64,000 nt of DNA from a candidate division KSB1 bacterium (GCA_034521575.1 JAXHMJ010000005.1:434001-498000); one strand, 5' to 3'; shown: positions 26,433 through 36,980, counted from the first letter of the stretch. Notes: generated by a model from the letters alone, not told the origin. Program-made: numbers and translations.

Positions 26433-28440
26433 ATGAAATCTCTCGAAATCAAAGAACTCGCAATCCACACCATTCGCAGTTTGTCGATGGATGGTGTGCA
26501 AAAAGCAAAATCCGGCCACCCGGGCACGCCCATGGCAATGGCCCCTTTGGCTTATACGCTATATAAAGATGTGATGAACCACAATCCGGGAAATCCGGAC
26601 TGGTTCAACCGCGACCGATTCGTCCTCTCAGCCGGCCACGCTTCCATGCTGCTGTATTCAATTCTACACCTGAGCGGATACAATGTAACACTGGACGATT
26701 TAAAAAACTTTCGCCAGCTCGGCAGCATCACGCCGGGGCATCCGGAAGTCGGTTGCTGCGGTGGCGTTGAAACCACCACCGGTCCGCTCGGACAGGGCAT
26801 TGCCAATACAGTCGGTATGGCCATTGCCGAAGCTCACCTGGCGGCGATATTTAATAAAGAGGAATTTAAGCTGATCGATCATTACAGCTACGCTCTCTGC
26901 GGCGACGGTGATTTGATGGAAGGCTTGTCGCATGAAGCGGCAGCCATAGCCGGACACCTGGGACTGGGCAAGCTGATGTGGTTTTACGATGATAATCATA
27001 TCACCATCGAGGGGAAAACCGATCTTGCTTATTCTGATGATGTCCAGAAACGGTTTGAGGCCTACGGATGGCATGTAATCAATCTCGGCGAAAAGGCCAA
27101 TGATACAGACGCATTAAAAAACGCCATTCAAACAGCCAAATCCGAAACCGGCAAACCCTCACTTGTTATCATACGCTCGCATATCGGTTACGGCGCGCCC
27201 ACATTGCAGGACACCAGCACCGTTCACGGCGCACCGCTGGGCGAAGACGAAATCAAAGCAACCAAAAAGTTCTACGGACTGCCGGAAGATGAAACGTTCC
27301 GGGTGCCGGAACAAGTATACGAGCACATGTCTGATATTCAAATTAAGGGTAAAGCCAAAAGAGAAAGAATGGAATGACTTGTTCGCCCGCTACAAAAAAG
27401 AATATCCTGAACTGGCCGAGCAGTTTGAGAACGCCGTCTCCGGAACCCTGGCTTCTGACTGGGACAGCGCAATCAAAGCCTACAAACCGGAAGACGGTCC
27501 GCAGGCCACACGCAACATCGGCGGTCAAGTCATGAACGCCATCGCCGATAAGGTGCCCTTTCTGATCGGCGGCAGCGCAGATCTGAATCCGTCGACCAAA
27601 ACATTTATCGAAAACAGTGATTATGTTGCCAAAAACGCGTATCAAAACAAAAATATCGCCTGGGGTGTTCGTGAACTGGGTATGTGCGGCGCCACCTCCG
27701 GCATAGCCCTGCACGGCGGACTGCGTCCTTTTGCCAGCACCTTTTTCGTATTTAGCGATTACGCGCGGCCGGCCATTCGTCTGGCTGCCATCATGAAAGT
27801 GCCGGCGATTTATGTCATGACACACGATTCAATCGGTGTCGGTGAAGACGGTCCCACCCACCAGCCCGTGGAGCATATGGCCGCTCTGCGCTGTATCCCG
27901 GGACTCACCGTCATTCGTCCGGCAGACGCCAATGAAACAGCCTGGGCATGGCGAGCGGCAATAAAGAATACCGATGGTCCCACCATGCTGTTGTTCACCC
28001 GCCAAAAACTGCCCGTGATCGACCAGGCCGCCTATGCTCCGGCAAGCGGTGTGCTGAAAGGCGCTTATATCCTTTGCAAAGAGGACGGAAATACACCGGA
28101 CGTGATTCTGATCGCCACCGGATCCGAAGTGCCCCTGGTGCTGGAGGCTCAAAAGCAGCTGAAATCGTCGAACATTGACGCCCGGGTGGTCAGCATGCCC
28201 AGCTGGGAACTCTTTCGACAGCAAAACGATTCCTACCGTGACGAGGTTCTGCCGCCGAAAATCAAGGCCAGACTGGCCGTGGAAGCCGGTGTGTCACAGG
28301 GATGGTCCGAATGGGTGGGCGCAGACGGCGATGTTCTCAGTTTGAACGCTTTCGGTAAAAGCGGTCCCTATTCCAAGGTGTTTGAACATTTCGGCCTGAC
28401 CCCCGACAATATCGTCAAACGCGCAAAAGCGCTGCTGTAA
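26433..28440 (+). CDS. tkt: Transketolase, frameshifted
   Basis: The N-terminal half from ATG 26433 carries SGHPGTPMAMAPLAYTLY, GPLGQGIANTVGMAIAE and the thiamine-diphosphate motif GDGDLMEGLSHEA through DDNHITIEG. The C-terminal half continues in another frame: GSADLNPSTKTF, WGVRELGMCGATSGIALHGG, DSIGVGEDGPTHQPVEH and VEAGVSQGWSEWVG. The shift lies in AAAAGAGAAAG near 27358, where one extra A is enough to explain it. Repaired, it is about 668 residues. It acts in the pentose phosphate pathway. The Shine-Dalgarno TGGAG makes 26433 a better start than the ATG at 26421. Confidence 0.9.
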
Positions 28441-28498
28441 TTCCGAGTCGCAACCGAAATATCCGGATCGTTCTCATATGATCCTGTAAATTGACAAA

Positions 28499-28528
28499 AA
28501 GAGAGCCTGAAGAGGCTCTCTTTTTTTT
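28499..28528 (+). terminator. Terminator after tkt
   Basis: AGAGAGCCT and AGGCTCTCT form a 9-bp stem with a 4-base loop (28499-28522), followed by a run of T. It lies about 60 bases after the tkt stop. Confidence 0.9.
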
Positions 28529-28705
28529 ATCGCCTGTTGTTTGGTACTTTTTTACCCAATGAGTAATTTATCCCCACTTTTTTAGAATTTTTTCTTAATA
28601 TTACATTTTCCGTCTTGAAATTATTTTAATTATTTTTTTCAACACTTATTTTTAATGGTTTTAACTGCTTTTTTTAGCCGGGGCATTTTCGACCGGTTGA
28701 GGGGT

Positions 28706-28721
28706 TTGGCATGAGAATTGA
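28706..28721 (+). promoter_or_regulatory. Possible sigma54-type (-24/-12) promoter
   Basis: TTGGCATGAGAATTGA matches the TTGGCAC-N5-TTGC pattern with GG and the -12 dinucleotide spaced by 10 bases. The last base is A instead of C. It lies about 45 bases before the GEVED-domain gene. No enhancer-binding protein site was recognised; this is a weak candidate. Confidence 0.25.
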
Positions 28722-28763
28722 GGGTATATAAAGCAGAAAGCAATAAAATAAAAAGGTGCAACC

Positions 28764-30479
28764 ATGAAACGCATTTACATTATATACTCTTTTCTCATAC
28801 TTTTAATGACAGGCCTGCCGCTCACAGCCCAGGTCATCCCGACATTTGACACAGCTGTCGTGGACGGAAATCATAATGAATGGACTGAAGAAGATATTGC
28901 TTATAACCTGACACACACGAATGGTAAAACGGTCTATGGCCAGATATCTTTAAGATTCGACGACAACAGCCAAACCCTATATGTGTATACCCATACCAAC
29001 GATGAACACCCGATTGTTTCATCACAATACGCAGGCATTAAAATAAAAAGCGCAAATTCTGTAGACAACAATTCGAATTCATTCTTTTGGATCAACCCGG
29101 ACGCGAACGATCACGCAGAAGGCTTTGAAGCCGCAATCGAGATATCCGGGACATCATCCCCAGATATCTGGATCGAATGTTCTGTAATAGACGGCAATAA
29201 AACAAGCAATGCGAAAACCAGGTGGATCACCCTTGAACTGGAACCCTACGATCACGGTGACGCTCCTTCTTCAAGAGGTTATTCCAATGCCAAACATAAA
29301 ATCAAACCCAAGCACCTGCGCCTGGGCGATTTAATAGACTATGAAGAACACCCCCTGTCGAATGAAATGGCATCCGCTGATGACAATAGCAACGAGAATG
29401 ATGAAGACGGAATCACTTTTCTCAAAGACGGGCAGCCCATTAGCCCGGTCATGCTTGAAAAAGGCAATGTGTTTCAGATCCGCGCCCAGGTTTACAACAA
29501 AACCGGCCGCAGCGCTCTTTTAGCAGGCTGGATCGATTACAATGGCGACGGAACCTTTGCAGCTGATGAAAAAGTCATCTCACATTCGTTTAACAGTCGT
29601 GGATATATGCAGAGCTGGACCAGTCCGGAACTGACCGTGCCTGAAGAAGATTTTGTGATCACCGGTGATCTCACATTCGCGCGGTTTCGGGTGGTGGAAC
29701 AAAACACAGCAGCCGCAAACAACAACAGCGTGAATAGCATGACTGTTGCCGCTATCAACGGCATTAACAGCGAGATTACGGTTGGAGATATATCACCGGA
29801 CGGTACTTCCGGTGCAGGCGAAGTCGAGGATTACTGGGTGCAGTTTGATGAGCCCTATGATCCCGTCGCAGTAACATTGTCATCTTTTACGGCAACTGAA
29901 CAGGCTGACGGTGTTGAACTCAACTGGAGAGTTGAGACAGAGGTTAACCATGCTGGTTATAATATTTATCGCAGCTATTCAAAAGAGGGTTCGTTCGAAA
30001 AAGCAAACTCTGAAATGATCATCAACACATCATTCGGGTCCAGCGGCCCTGCCGAGTATTCTTTTTTGGATAAAAGTACCACAACAGGCAGCGTGTATTA
30101 TCAGCTTGAGGCGGTTGATCTGAACGGACAGACAGAACTGTTTGATCCGATTTCGATCACATTGACGACCACAATGATAGAAGAATCGGCCCAGACACCG
30201 ACCGAGCTGAAGCTAAACCCCAATTATCCGAATCCGTTCAATCCGATAACAACAATCCGTTTTGACCTCCCGATTGATATGCGGATTACCGTGGATATTT
30301 ACAATATGAACGGACAGTTGGTGCGGACGTTGATTAACGGCCAGCGCTCCGCAGGCTCACATTCGGTGACCTGGGACGGCGCTGATCAGCATGGTTTTAA
30401 AGTCGCCAGTGGTATCTATATTTACCGTTTACAGACACCGGAGACATCACAATCAAAGCGTATGACTCTGGCCAGATAA
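28764..30479 (+). CDS. Secreted GEVED-domain protein with PNPFNP sorting domain
   Basis: A 571-residue secreted protein. A signal peptide (LLMTGLPLTAQ) is followed by an N-terminal domain of unknown type (about residues 25-165) and a GEVED domain (about 170-365: GDAPSSRGYSNAKH, DDNSNENDEDGITF, GWIDYNGDGTFAADEKV, GEVEDYWVQF). Next come a fibronectin-like stretch (VTLSSFTATEQADGVELNW) and the C-terminal sorting domain (NPNYPNPFNPITTIRFDLP through GIYIYRLQT). That domain fits FlgD/T9SS-type surface sorting in FCB bacteria. The ligand is unknown. AAGGTG precedes ATG 28764. Confidence 0.8.
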   Translation: MKRIYIIYSFLILLMTGLPLTAQVIPTFDTAVVDGNHNEWTEEDIAYNLTHTNGKTVYGQISLRFDDNSQTLYVYTHTNDEHPIVSSQYAGIKIKSANSVDNNSNSFFWINPDANDHAEGFEAAIEISGTSSPDIWIECSVIDGNKTSNAKTRWITLELEPYDHGDAPSSRGYSNAKHKIKPKHLRLGDLIDYEEHPLSNEMASADDNSNENDEDGITFLKDGQPISPVMLEKGNVFQIRAQVYNKTGRSALLAGWIDYNGDGTFAADEKVISHSFNSRGYMQSWTSPELTVPEEDFVITGDLTFARFRVVEQNTAAANNNSVNSMTVAAINGINSEITVGDISPDGTSGAGEVEDYWVQFDEPYDPVAVTLSSFTATEQADGVELNWRVETEVNHAGYNIYRSYSKEGSFEKANSEMIINTSFGSSGPAEYSFLDKSTTTGSVYYQLEAVDLNGQTELFDPISITLTTTMIEESAQTPTELKLNPNYPNPFNPITTIRFDLPIDMRITVDIYNMNGQLVRTLINGQRSAGSHSVTWDGADQHGFKVASGIYIYRLQTPETSQSKRMTLAR

Positions 30480-30483
30480 TGAG

Positions 30484-30519
30484 AAAGCCCGGTTCGGTTG
30501 AATCGGGCTTTTTTTTTTG
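30484..30519 (+). terminator. Terminator after the GEVED-domain gene
   Basis: AAAGCCCG pairs with CGGGCTTT around a 12-base loop and is followed by a long T run. It also lies at the 3' end of the convergent FrhB-like gene. Confidence 0.85.
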
Positions 30520-30527
30520 CCTTCCGC

Positions 30528-31853
30528 TTATTGAGGCGGCCTGTATTTTCGCGCCTTGCGCCATTGCCTCAGCTTGATAATAAACACACCGTAACGACTG
30601 GTCAGAAAACTCCACAATGCAAATCGCAGTGATGATGTACGGCGCGCCAGCCGCATGATGAACGATTCCATACGTTCGATACGCTCTTGCTGCGATGAAA
30701 CATCGGTTACCGTCCGGTCATACTCCGGAACCGGCGTCCCTTTTTTGCGCAGCCGATGCACGCGTATATAGGCGGTTACGCCTTTTTTGCGCGCATGCAG
30801 TTTGTGAGTCTGATAGTTCTGATCCTCGGACACGTCCTGGATCAACAGGTCGCCGGCCGATTCGGCCGACTGCATCACCTGCACACCCCGATCCGTTCGC
30901 GCCAGCAGACGCGATTGCGCTTTGTACAGATAGCGTCCCCGGGCATTACGGGTCCAGGCATCGGACACCGAGATATCCGCAAATTCAGAAGAGCCGTCCA
31001 CGCATGTCTGGCAGCGCGGCGGACTGTACAAATAGGTGAGATAATTGATCGCCCCGTCCTTGAAATTGGAATAGTGCAGCGGCCGGATGGTGTCATTTTT
31101 CAGTGTGGCGCGGATTTTTCCCGGCCAGTCCCCGCCGCGGTATTCAAACCACTTGATATCGTTTTTATCAATTCCTTTGGATCTTAACATTTCATCAGTC
31201 ACCCGGGGTTCCAGGGAACTGGCGCAAAACAATCCGATCAGAACAGAAATTTTACTCACCGTTTTGGGCGCCTTTTCTTCAGCCAGGCGCAACCCGTGAA
31301 TCTGACAGGGCAAAGCCGCAATGGCATATTGCCCCTCGAGGCTTTTCAAAGTCTGCAACACCTCATTGACCGGTATGACAATATATTTTGACTGTTGACT
31401 CTGAAGCAGCTCGTCCAGAGTGCGCGCCACAAACACCTCTCCCTCCCACGGCCGCCCCGGATTCATTCGGCAGACAATGCAGCCGTCCACCTGTCCGCTT
31501 TTCAGCAAATGCCACATCAAACCGGTGATCACCCCGCCGCCGGCCGCGCCTTTTCTGATTGCTTTGTTTTCAGCGTATCCGACAAATGTTTTCTGCACAT
31601 GGCCGTCAAAGTGATCCGTCATCTGTTCATGACCAAAAGTGATGCGGGTTAAATCCCGATACGGAACGCTGCCGCCCGGACAGGTTTTGCTGCACAATCC
31701 GCATTCAATACAGGCTTGCTCATCGATTTTGGGAAAACGGTTTTCATCTTCACTCAGGGCCTGTGTCGGACACACACCGATACAGGTGCCGCAGCGGGTA
31801 CAGAGATCCGTGTTGGTAAAACTGATACTGAGAATGTTGCGGTCAATATGCAT
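30528..31853 (-). CDS. FrhB-like Fe-S/flavin oxidoreductase (coenzyme F420 hydrogenase beta-subunit family)
   Basis: A protein of about 441 residues. Two 4Fe-4S motifs open it (CTRCGTCIGVCP and CIECGLCSKTCP). FrhB-type domains follow: GAAGGGVITGLMWHLL, IAALPCQIHGLRLAEE, GLFCASSLEPRVTDEM and PPRCQTCVDGSSEFADISVSD. The family includes F420 hydrogenases, glutamate synthase-like and polysaccharide-pyruvyl-associated subunits, so the reaction is unknown; it transfers electrons between ferredoxin-like and flavin centres. ATG 31853 fits the AAAGG ribosome site better than GTG 31859. Confidence 0.8.
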   Translation of the reverse strand: MHIDRNILSISFTNTDLCTRCGTCIGVCPTQALSEDENRFPKIDEQACIECGLCSKTCPGGSVPYRDLTRITFGHEQMTDHFDGHVQKTFVGYAENKAIRKGAAGGGVITGLMWHLLKSGQVDGCIVCRMNPGRPWEGEVFVARTLDELLQSQQSKYIVIPVNEVLQTLKSLEGQYAIAALPCQIHGLRLAEEKAPKTVSKISVLIGLFCASSLEPRVTDEMLRSKGIDKNDIKWFEYRGGDWPGKIRATLKNDTIRPLHYSNFKDGAINYLTYLYSPPRCQTCVDGSSEFADISVSDAWTRNARGRYLYKAQSRLLARTDRGVQVMQSAESAGDLLIQDVSEDQNYQTHKLHARKKGVTAYIRVHRLRKKGTPVPEYDRTVTDVSSQQERIERMESFIMRLARRTSSLRFALWSFLTSRYGVFIIKLRQWRKARKYRPPQ

Positions 31854-31870
31854 ATACACCTTTCACGTTT

Positions 31871-31898
31871 AAAAAAAAGCCACCCGCTTACGGGTGGC
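31871..31898 (-). terminator. Terminator of fbaA (minus strand)
   Basis: On the minus strand GCCACCC, a 6-base loop and GGGTGGC form a strong stem followed by eight T. It lies about 40 bases downstream of the fbaA stop. Confidence 0.9.
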
Positions 31899-31940
31899 CT
31901 ATTGCAGAAAATAGGATTCTTCTTGACAAATGGACCGTGA

Positions 31941-33014
31941 TTAGTTACGATTCATACAGTTGAGTTCCTCAAAGGCCTGTTTTAGGCGATGAATCATGGA
32001 CTCTTCACCGGCGCGCAGCCATTTGCGCGGATCATAGACCTTTTTGTTCGGTTTGTCTTCGCCGTCCGGATTGCCGATCTGCGCCTGCAGATAATCCTTT
32101 TTATCATTATAGTACTCCAGAATACCTTTCCAGAACGCCCACTGGGTATCGGTGTCGATATTCATCTTGATTACCCCGTAGGAAATCGCTTCTTTAATAT
32201 CCTCGGCAGATGAACCGGATCCGCCATGGAACACAAAATTCACCGGTTTTTCCCGCGTCCCGTATTTTTCCTGAATATGTTTCTGCGAATCATTCAGAAT
32301 GGCCGGACGCAGCACAACATTACCGGGCTTGTAAACACCGTGAACATTGCCGAATGCCGCGGCAATGGTAAAGTTGTCACTGACTTTGCTCAGCTGTTCA
32401 TAGGCATAAGCCACTTCTTCAGGCTGGGTATACAGCGAGGCATTGTCCACATCGGTATTATCCACACCGTCTTCCTCACCGCCGGTGATACCGAGCTCAA
32501 TTTCCAGGGTCATGCCGATCTTGTCCATGCGCGCCAGATACTCGGAGTCGATTTTGATGTTTTCTTCCAAAGTTTCTTCGGACAAATCCAGCATATGCGA
32601 CGAGAACAAGGGTTTACCGTGTTGTTTATAAAACGCTTCACCCGCATTTAGCAGTCCATCGATCCACGGCAGCAATTTGCGCGCCGCGTGATCGGTATGC
32701 AGGATCACCGGAACCCCATAAGCCTCAGCCAGACGATGCACGTGTTCGGCTCCGGCCACGGCGCCTAAAATACCGGATTGCTGATTGTCATTTGCCAATC
32801 CTTTGCCGGCGTTAAACGCGGCGCCGCCGTTGGAGAACTGGATGATAACCGGTGACTTTACCTTGGCGGCGGCTTCCAGCACCGCATTGATCGAGTCACT
32901 GCCAACAACATTCACGGCCGGCAAGGCAAACTCATTGTCCTTGGCGATCCTGAACAGTTTTTTAACATCATCTCCGGTAACCACACCGGGTTTAATAGAG
33001 TCAAGAACTTTCAT
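31941..33014 (-). CDS. fbaA: Class II fructose-bisphosphate aldolase
   Basis: A 357-residue enzyme of the E. coli FbaA subtype. VILHTDHAARKLLPWIDGLL holds the zinc-binding His and catalytic Asp, LEIELGITGGEEDGVDN the Glu ligand, and NVHGVYKPGNVVLRP and NFVFHGGSGSS further zinc and phosphate ligands. It converts fructose-1,6-bisphosphate to triose phosphates. The start is ATG 33014, which has AGGAG at normal spacing; GTG 33023 lies too close to it. Confidence 0.95.
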   Translation of the reverse strand: MKVLDSIKPGVVTGDDVKKLFRIAKDNEFALPAVNVVGSDSINAVLEAAAKVKSPVIIQFSNGGAAFNAGKGLANDNQQSGILGAVAGAEHVHRLAEAYGVPVILHTDHAARKLLPWIDGLLNAGEAFYKQHGKPLFSSHMLDLSEETLEENIKIDSEYLARMDKIGMTLEIELGITGGEEDGVDNTDVDNASLYTQPEEVAYAYEQLSKVSDNFTIAAAFGNVHGVYKPGNVVLRPAILNDSQKHIQEKYGTREKPVNFVFHGGSGSSAEDIKEAISYGVIKMNIDTDTQWAFWKGILEYYNDKKDYLQAQIGNPDGEDKPNKKVYDPRKWLRAGEESMIHRLKQAFEELNCMNRN

Positions 33015-33045
33015 AGAATGCACTCCTTTTTTTCGTTTGTTATGT

Positions 33046-33660
33046 TTATAATGATAATACAGTAAAAAGAATCAGAACCGGAATCGTAAATGCCAGGCTC
33101 ATGAGAACATAAGCCCCCAAAGCCCGCCAGACCGAAAACCGGTTCACTTCGGCCAATGTGCTGAACAGAATGTACAGGCCAAAGATCGTCACGACAAAAT
33201 CGACAAAGCTGAATAATTCAAACAGTACGTTCAGCACGGTTTGCGATTCGAGAAATGATTTATCCGCCTGAAACAATTCATCCCGGAACAGGATATATTT
33301 GATTCCCCACAGGGGGAGCAGATAAATCATGGGCGCCCAGGACCAGGCCATGCACATACGCGTTTCGTGAACTCCGGCCTCGCCGCCCAGTTTATCGGCA
33401 ATCCAGTACAACACCAGACCGCCCAGCGACAAGGCAACAAATCCACTCAACGGACCGGCAATCAGCGACATGGCCAGAATTTCGCCCATTCCCAGCATAT
33501 CACCCAGACTCATAGCCGAGGCATAGCTGAGAGCATGCGCAATGCCCCCGAAGAACAGCAGCCGCAGCAAATGTTTCCGGGGTTCATGATCAACGATCCA
33601 GCGAATCGTCGCTCTGGGACTCAGCCAGATAGTTTTCCAGGGATCAGGATGATCGCTCAT
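33046..33660 (-). CDS. Yip1-family membrane protein
   Basis: A 204-residue protein with about five transmembrane segments. WKTIWLSPRATIRWIVDHEP at the N-terminus, with the pattern of hydrophobic helices and AWSWAPMIYLLPLWGI, is typical of bacterial YIP1-domain proteins, whose function is unknown. It starts 32 bases upstream of fbaA and is on the same strand. Confidence 0.7.
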   Translation of the reverse strand: MSDHPDPWKTIWLSPRATIRWIVDHEPRKHLLRLLFFGGIAHALSYASAMSLGDMLGMGEILAMSLIAGPLSGFVALSLGGLVLYWIADKLGGEAGVHETRMCMAWSWAPMIYLLPLWGIKYILFRDELFQADKSFLESQTVLNVLFELFSFVDFVVTIFGLYILFSTLAEVNRFSVWRALGAYVLMSLAFTIPVLILFTVLSL

Positions 33661-33678
33661 AGATACAAATACTCTTGG

Positions 33679-34232
33679 TTAAAAAAACCGATTCACCAGC
33701 TTGTCAAAATGCACAAACATCGGTTTATGATATTCTTCGGGCAAATGACGCCGCAGGGCGTCTGCCATGGATTGCATATACCATTTCTGCTGCTCATAAC
33801 CGCGGGAAAAACGCTCCCAGAACTGTTCGCCGGATGTTTGGAATTCCCGGGTCATGGTTGATAAATTATGATATTTATCCGCAGCAGCATGATCCATTTC
33901 ACCTGCGGCTCTGCCGAACCGGCGCGTTCGATCATTGCTTTTTTTCGCTGCTCCCACGGCAATGTCTTTTCCGGCTCGGTACACGCATCAACCATGTCGG
34001 CAATCCCGTTTCCGAATTGCTCGCGGATCAATGCAAGCGTCACAGTCGTATCTTCAATGGTATCATGAAGCAGACCGGCGATCACCACCGGTTCCGGACA
34101 GCGCTGCTGTCTCAGAATAGAGGCAACCGCAAACGGATGCACGATATACGGTACATCCGTGCCTTTTCGCAACTGACCCTGATGCGCCACCGCCGCAAAC
34201 CGAATCGCTTTGTCAAACGCTTGGCTGTGCAT
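33679..34232 (-). CDS. HD-domain (p)ppGpp hydrolase-like protein, frameshifted
   Basis: The N-terminal part from ATG 34232 reads AIRFAAVAHQGQLRKGTDVP, YIVHPFAVASIL and VIAGLLHDTIEDT, the HD metal-binding region of RelA/SpoT and MESH1-like hydrolases. After VKWIM the frame changes near 33890 and continues AADKYHNLSTMTREFQTSG and ERFSRGYEQQKWYMQSM. One missing base (CTGCTG for CTGGCTG) explains the shift. Repaired, it is about 185 residues without a synthetase domain, so a small alarmone hydrolase is likely. Confidence 0.75.
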
Positions 34233-34512
34233 CAACCCTGACTTTGTATGAGCGGCAAGCGCCGGTAGTATGTGATTCGTTCAATGAACAACGCTTCAAA
34301 GACACTCGATGGAAGCGTCCAACCTCTATGTTCGGGTTCAACCGTCAATCCGAAATTCTCCGTTTAATTGTAAAGATACAAGTTTAGTGAATTTATTTCA
34401 AAATTTCAAGTAAAACCAACCGGCACCGGCAAAAATCGCTCAAATTCAGCTGTAAAACGTAAAATTCATCTTGACTTTACCCGCCTGATTTCATATATTT
34501 TACGACGTTTTA

Positions 34513-34596
34513 GCCGAGGTGGTGAAATTGGTAGACGCACTGGATTCAAAATCCAGCGGGGTTCGCTCCGTGCGGGTTCGATTCCCGCCCTCGGCA
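34513..34596 (+). tRNA. tRNA-Leu(CAA)
   Basis: A class II tRNA of 84 bases. The acceptor stem GCCGAGG (34513-34519) pairs with CCTCGGC (34589-34595), with discriminator A. The anticodon stem CTGGA/TCCAG flanks loop TTCAAAA, giving anticodon CAA at 34547-34549. It marks the left edge of the repeat-rich island. Confidence 0.95.
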
Positions 34597-34618
34597 CGCA
34601 AGTCTTCTGAACAACAAA

Positions 34619-34654
34619 GGCATGATTGCTGAATTGACGATCATGCCTTTTTTT
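34619..34654 (+). terminator. Terminator after tRNA-Leu(CAA)
   Basis: GGCATGAT (34619-34626) pairs with ATCATGCC (34640-34647) and is followed by a T run. Confidence 0.9.
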
Positions 34655-35010
34655 ATTTTAAATATCAATTAGGGGGACAAGCCACGAATCCGGACGGCCG
34701 GCCATGAACACCCGTTCTCCCTCGATTCAGAAACAGGTCGGTTGAATGCGCACACGAATCAAAATCAACGGACACACAGACCATCCGAAGAACAGTAAAG
34801 CCACTCAATATCGTCCGATTCCAACCGGCAATACTCGAACTATAATATCCCGTATCCGTTTCCCGCATATCTCGTCCCTGAAACCTCCCACCTCATCCCG
34901 CGCACCACATACCCCGCTCCCCCGACCCTCGCCTCTCCCAGCGCCAATAGCGGTCTTTACAAAATCCAGCCATCCAGTTCCTCATACCCTCTACCCCGAC
35001 CTACTACAGA
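34655..35010. other. Gene-free stretch at the left edge of the island
   Basis: A 356-base region with no ORF that has a ribosome site or a recognisable protein. It is C-rich on the plus strand from about 34860 and grades into the tandem array. Nothing else was identified. Confidence 0.5.
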
Positions 35011-35551
35011 CCGCAAACCACAGCGTATCGCAACATCCCAGCCCTGAAAGGGCGGCATAAAAAAACTCCGGGCAGCGCCCGGAGTCGATTCATCAACATA
35101 ATTTAGCTCCAACGGAGCGGCATCAAACGCATACAGGGGTTCGCTTGATCCTTTTCCCGAACCTCAAACCCCAATACCCCGCCTACCCGACTACAGACTA
35201 CAAACCGGTTACCGCAAACCACAGCGTATCGCAACATCCCAGCCCTGAAAGGGCGGCATAAAAAAGCTCCGGGCAGCGCCCGGAGTCGATTCATCAGCAT
35301 AATTTAGCTCCAACGGAGCGGCATCAAACGCATACAAAGGTTCGCTTGACCCTTTTCCCGAACCTCAAACCCCAATACCCCGCCTACCCGACTACAGACT
35401 GCAAACCGGTTACCGCAAACCACAGCGTATCGCAACATCCCAGCCCTGAAAGGGCGGCATAAAAAGCTCCGGGCAGCGCCCGGAGTCGATTCATCAGCAT
35501 AATTTAGCTCCAACGGAGCGGCATCAAACGCATACAAAGGTTCGCTTGATC
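35011..35551. repeat. Tandem array of about 201-bp units (about 2.7 copies)
   Basis: The unit begins CCGCAAACCACAGCGTATCG (35011, about 35212 and 35413) and contains three GC-rich hairpins: GCCCTGAAAGGGC, CTCCGGGCAGCGCCCGGAG and GCTCCAACGGAGC. CCCTGAAAG recurs at 35042, 35243 and 35444, giving a period of 201-202 bases. Copies differ at only a few positions. The array ends exactly in the stop region of the GH5 gene. Open frames inside it (for example 35103-35300 and 35304-35537 minus) are copies of one spurious frame. Confidence 0.95.
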
Positions 35552-36631
35552 ACTCGTTCAGCAGCACCTCGACCAGCGCCTCATTGATCTCTCCGTTCTC
35601 AATGATACCAAAACCGCCCTTGTAATCCCAGGTGGTCCAGGGGATATCCCGGGATTCGAAAATCGAGCGCACATCCCGGTACCATTGCAGGCGATCCTCC
35701 TGCGGCACCGTCGACAGACACCCCCACTCGCCGCAGTACAGGGACAGTCCGGTTTCTTTGCGTTTTTCCAGCGGTTCGCCGAGCAGAGATTCGAGTTTTT
35801 CGCGGTTATACACGCCATTGTTGTCCTGAATCTTCTCACGCACCGCTTCCGGATACGACTCCAGGTCCTCGGGCTGCACCAGTTGCCCGGGATAGTGCAC
35901 GGGACCAGCATACTCGCCGGCGAGCCGCCACCAGCTCGCCTGATGATGCGTCAGGGGCATGGGCGTATAAAGTGAAAACTCAAGATGATGTTGGGATCAT
36001 CCTGCGGCACCTCTAATTCACTGAACGTGTCCACGGACTGCCAGCGGTTGGAGCCAACCACCACCATGCGGTTCGGTTCCTGCTCGCGCACCGCACCCAG
36101 GGCGCGCTGATACAGGCGGTTCCACTCGTCCGCATCCTCGGCCACCGGTTCATTGAACAGTTCATACGCCAGCATGGACACGGGATAGTCCTTGAGCTCA
36201 TCCGACAAATCGCGCCAGCACTGCACAAAGCGGTCCTGGGCGGTCGAGTCCTGCCACAGCGGCCGTTCGATTTCGTTGAAATGATGCGAGCGCAGAATAT
36301 GCAGATCCACGATGACGCTCAAACCATATTCAGCGCACCAGTCGAGCGCCGCATGCAGCAGCTCAAACGCCTCTGCTTCCTTTTCCCCGTCCGGCGTCCA
36401 CAACTGCTCCTCATCCACCGGAATGCGGATATGATCAAATCCCAGCGAATCCAGCAGCTGCACATCCGACTCGGTGAACCAGGCGCGTCTCGCCTCGCCG
36501 CGGCGATCGCTCTGCGACAGCCAGTGAGAAATATTGGTGCCGCGATGAATCTCGAATGGTTCTACCGATGTTCCGCACCGCAGTGAACATACAATCAGCA
36601 TCCCCAGTACTCCATAAATCGTCCCTTTCAT
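35550..36631 (-). CDS. Glycoside hydrolase family 5-like, frameshifted
   Basis: The protein starts at ATG 36631 after GAGGTGGAT, with a lipoprotein-like signal (LIVCSLRCG, Cys19). GH5 features follow: FEIHRGTNISHWLSQ, LGFDHIRIPVD, LSVIVDLHILRSHHF, the acid/base Glu161 in YELFNEPVA, and PNRMVVVGSNRWQS. After ILSFHF the frame changes near 35973 and continues TPMPLTHHQASWW through the nucleophile region SLYCGEWGCLS to the stop at 35550. One T missing from a T run explains the shift. The repaired length is about 361 residues. It is a predicted endo-glycanase on the cell surface. The stop codon lies at the edge of the tandem array. Confidence 0.8.
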
Positions 36632-36980
36632 ATCCACCTCGTTTTTGGTTTGACAGCTAAAGTCTTGCCGTTTTTGTAATTTAAACATAAAAATGAATTT
36701 TCCCAGATTTTTCTCCATTTTCCGGAGATTGACATATCCGGGTAATTAAAGCACCTTGTAAAGTTTTGCTTATTTTTAAGAGGAGGTATCCCCCTTGCTG
36801 CAACCAGGCTGCCCGCCCTGTGTTGTAGGTCGACCAGGTTGGTCGACCGGCGAAACCGGACGGGCCGCACCCGACAACCGTCTGATCCCGTTTGGACCTC
36901 GTACCGCAAAACCACACACCTCATATCATATATCACAACCCCCAAACCTCCGATGTTCCCTTATTCCCATTTCTATCCTT

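Noticed and set aside
35103-35537. Two near-identical small minus-strand proteins
   Set aside because: They are the same frame read through the 201-bp tandem repeat and have no ribosome site or recognisable domain.
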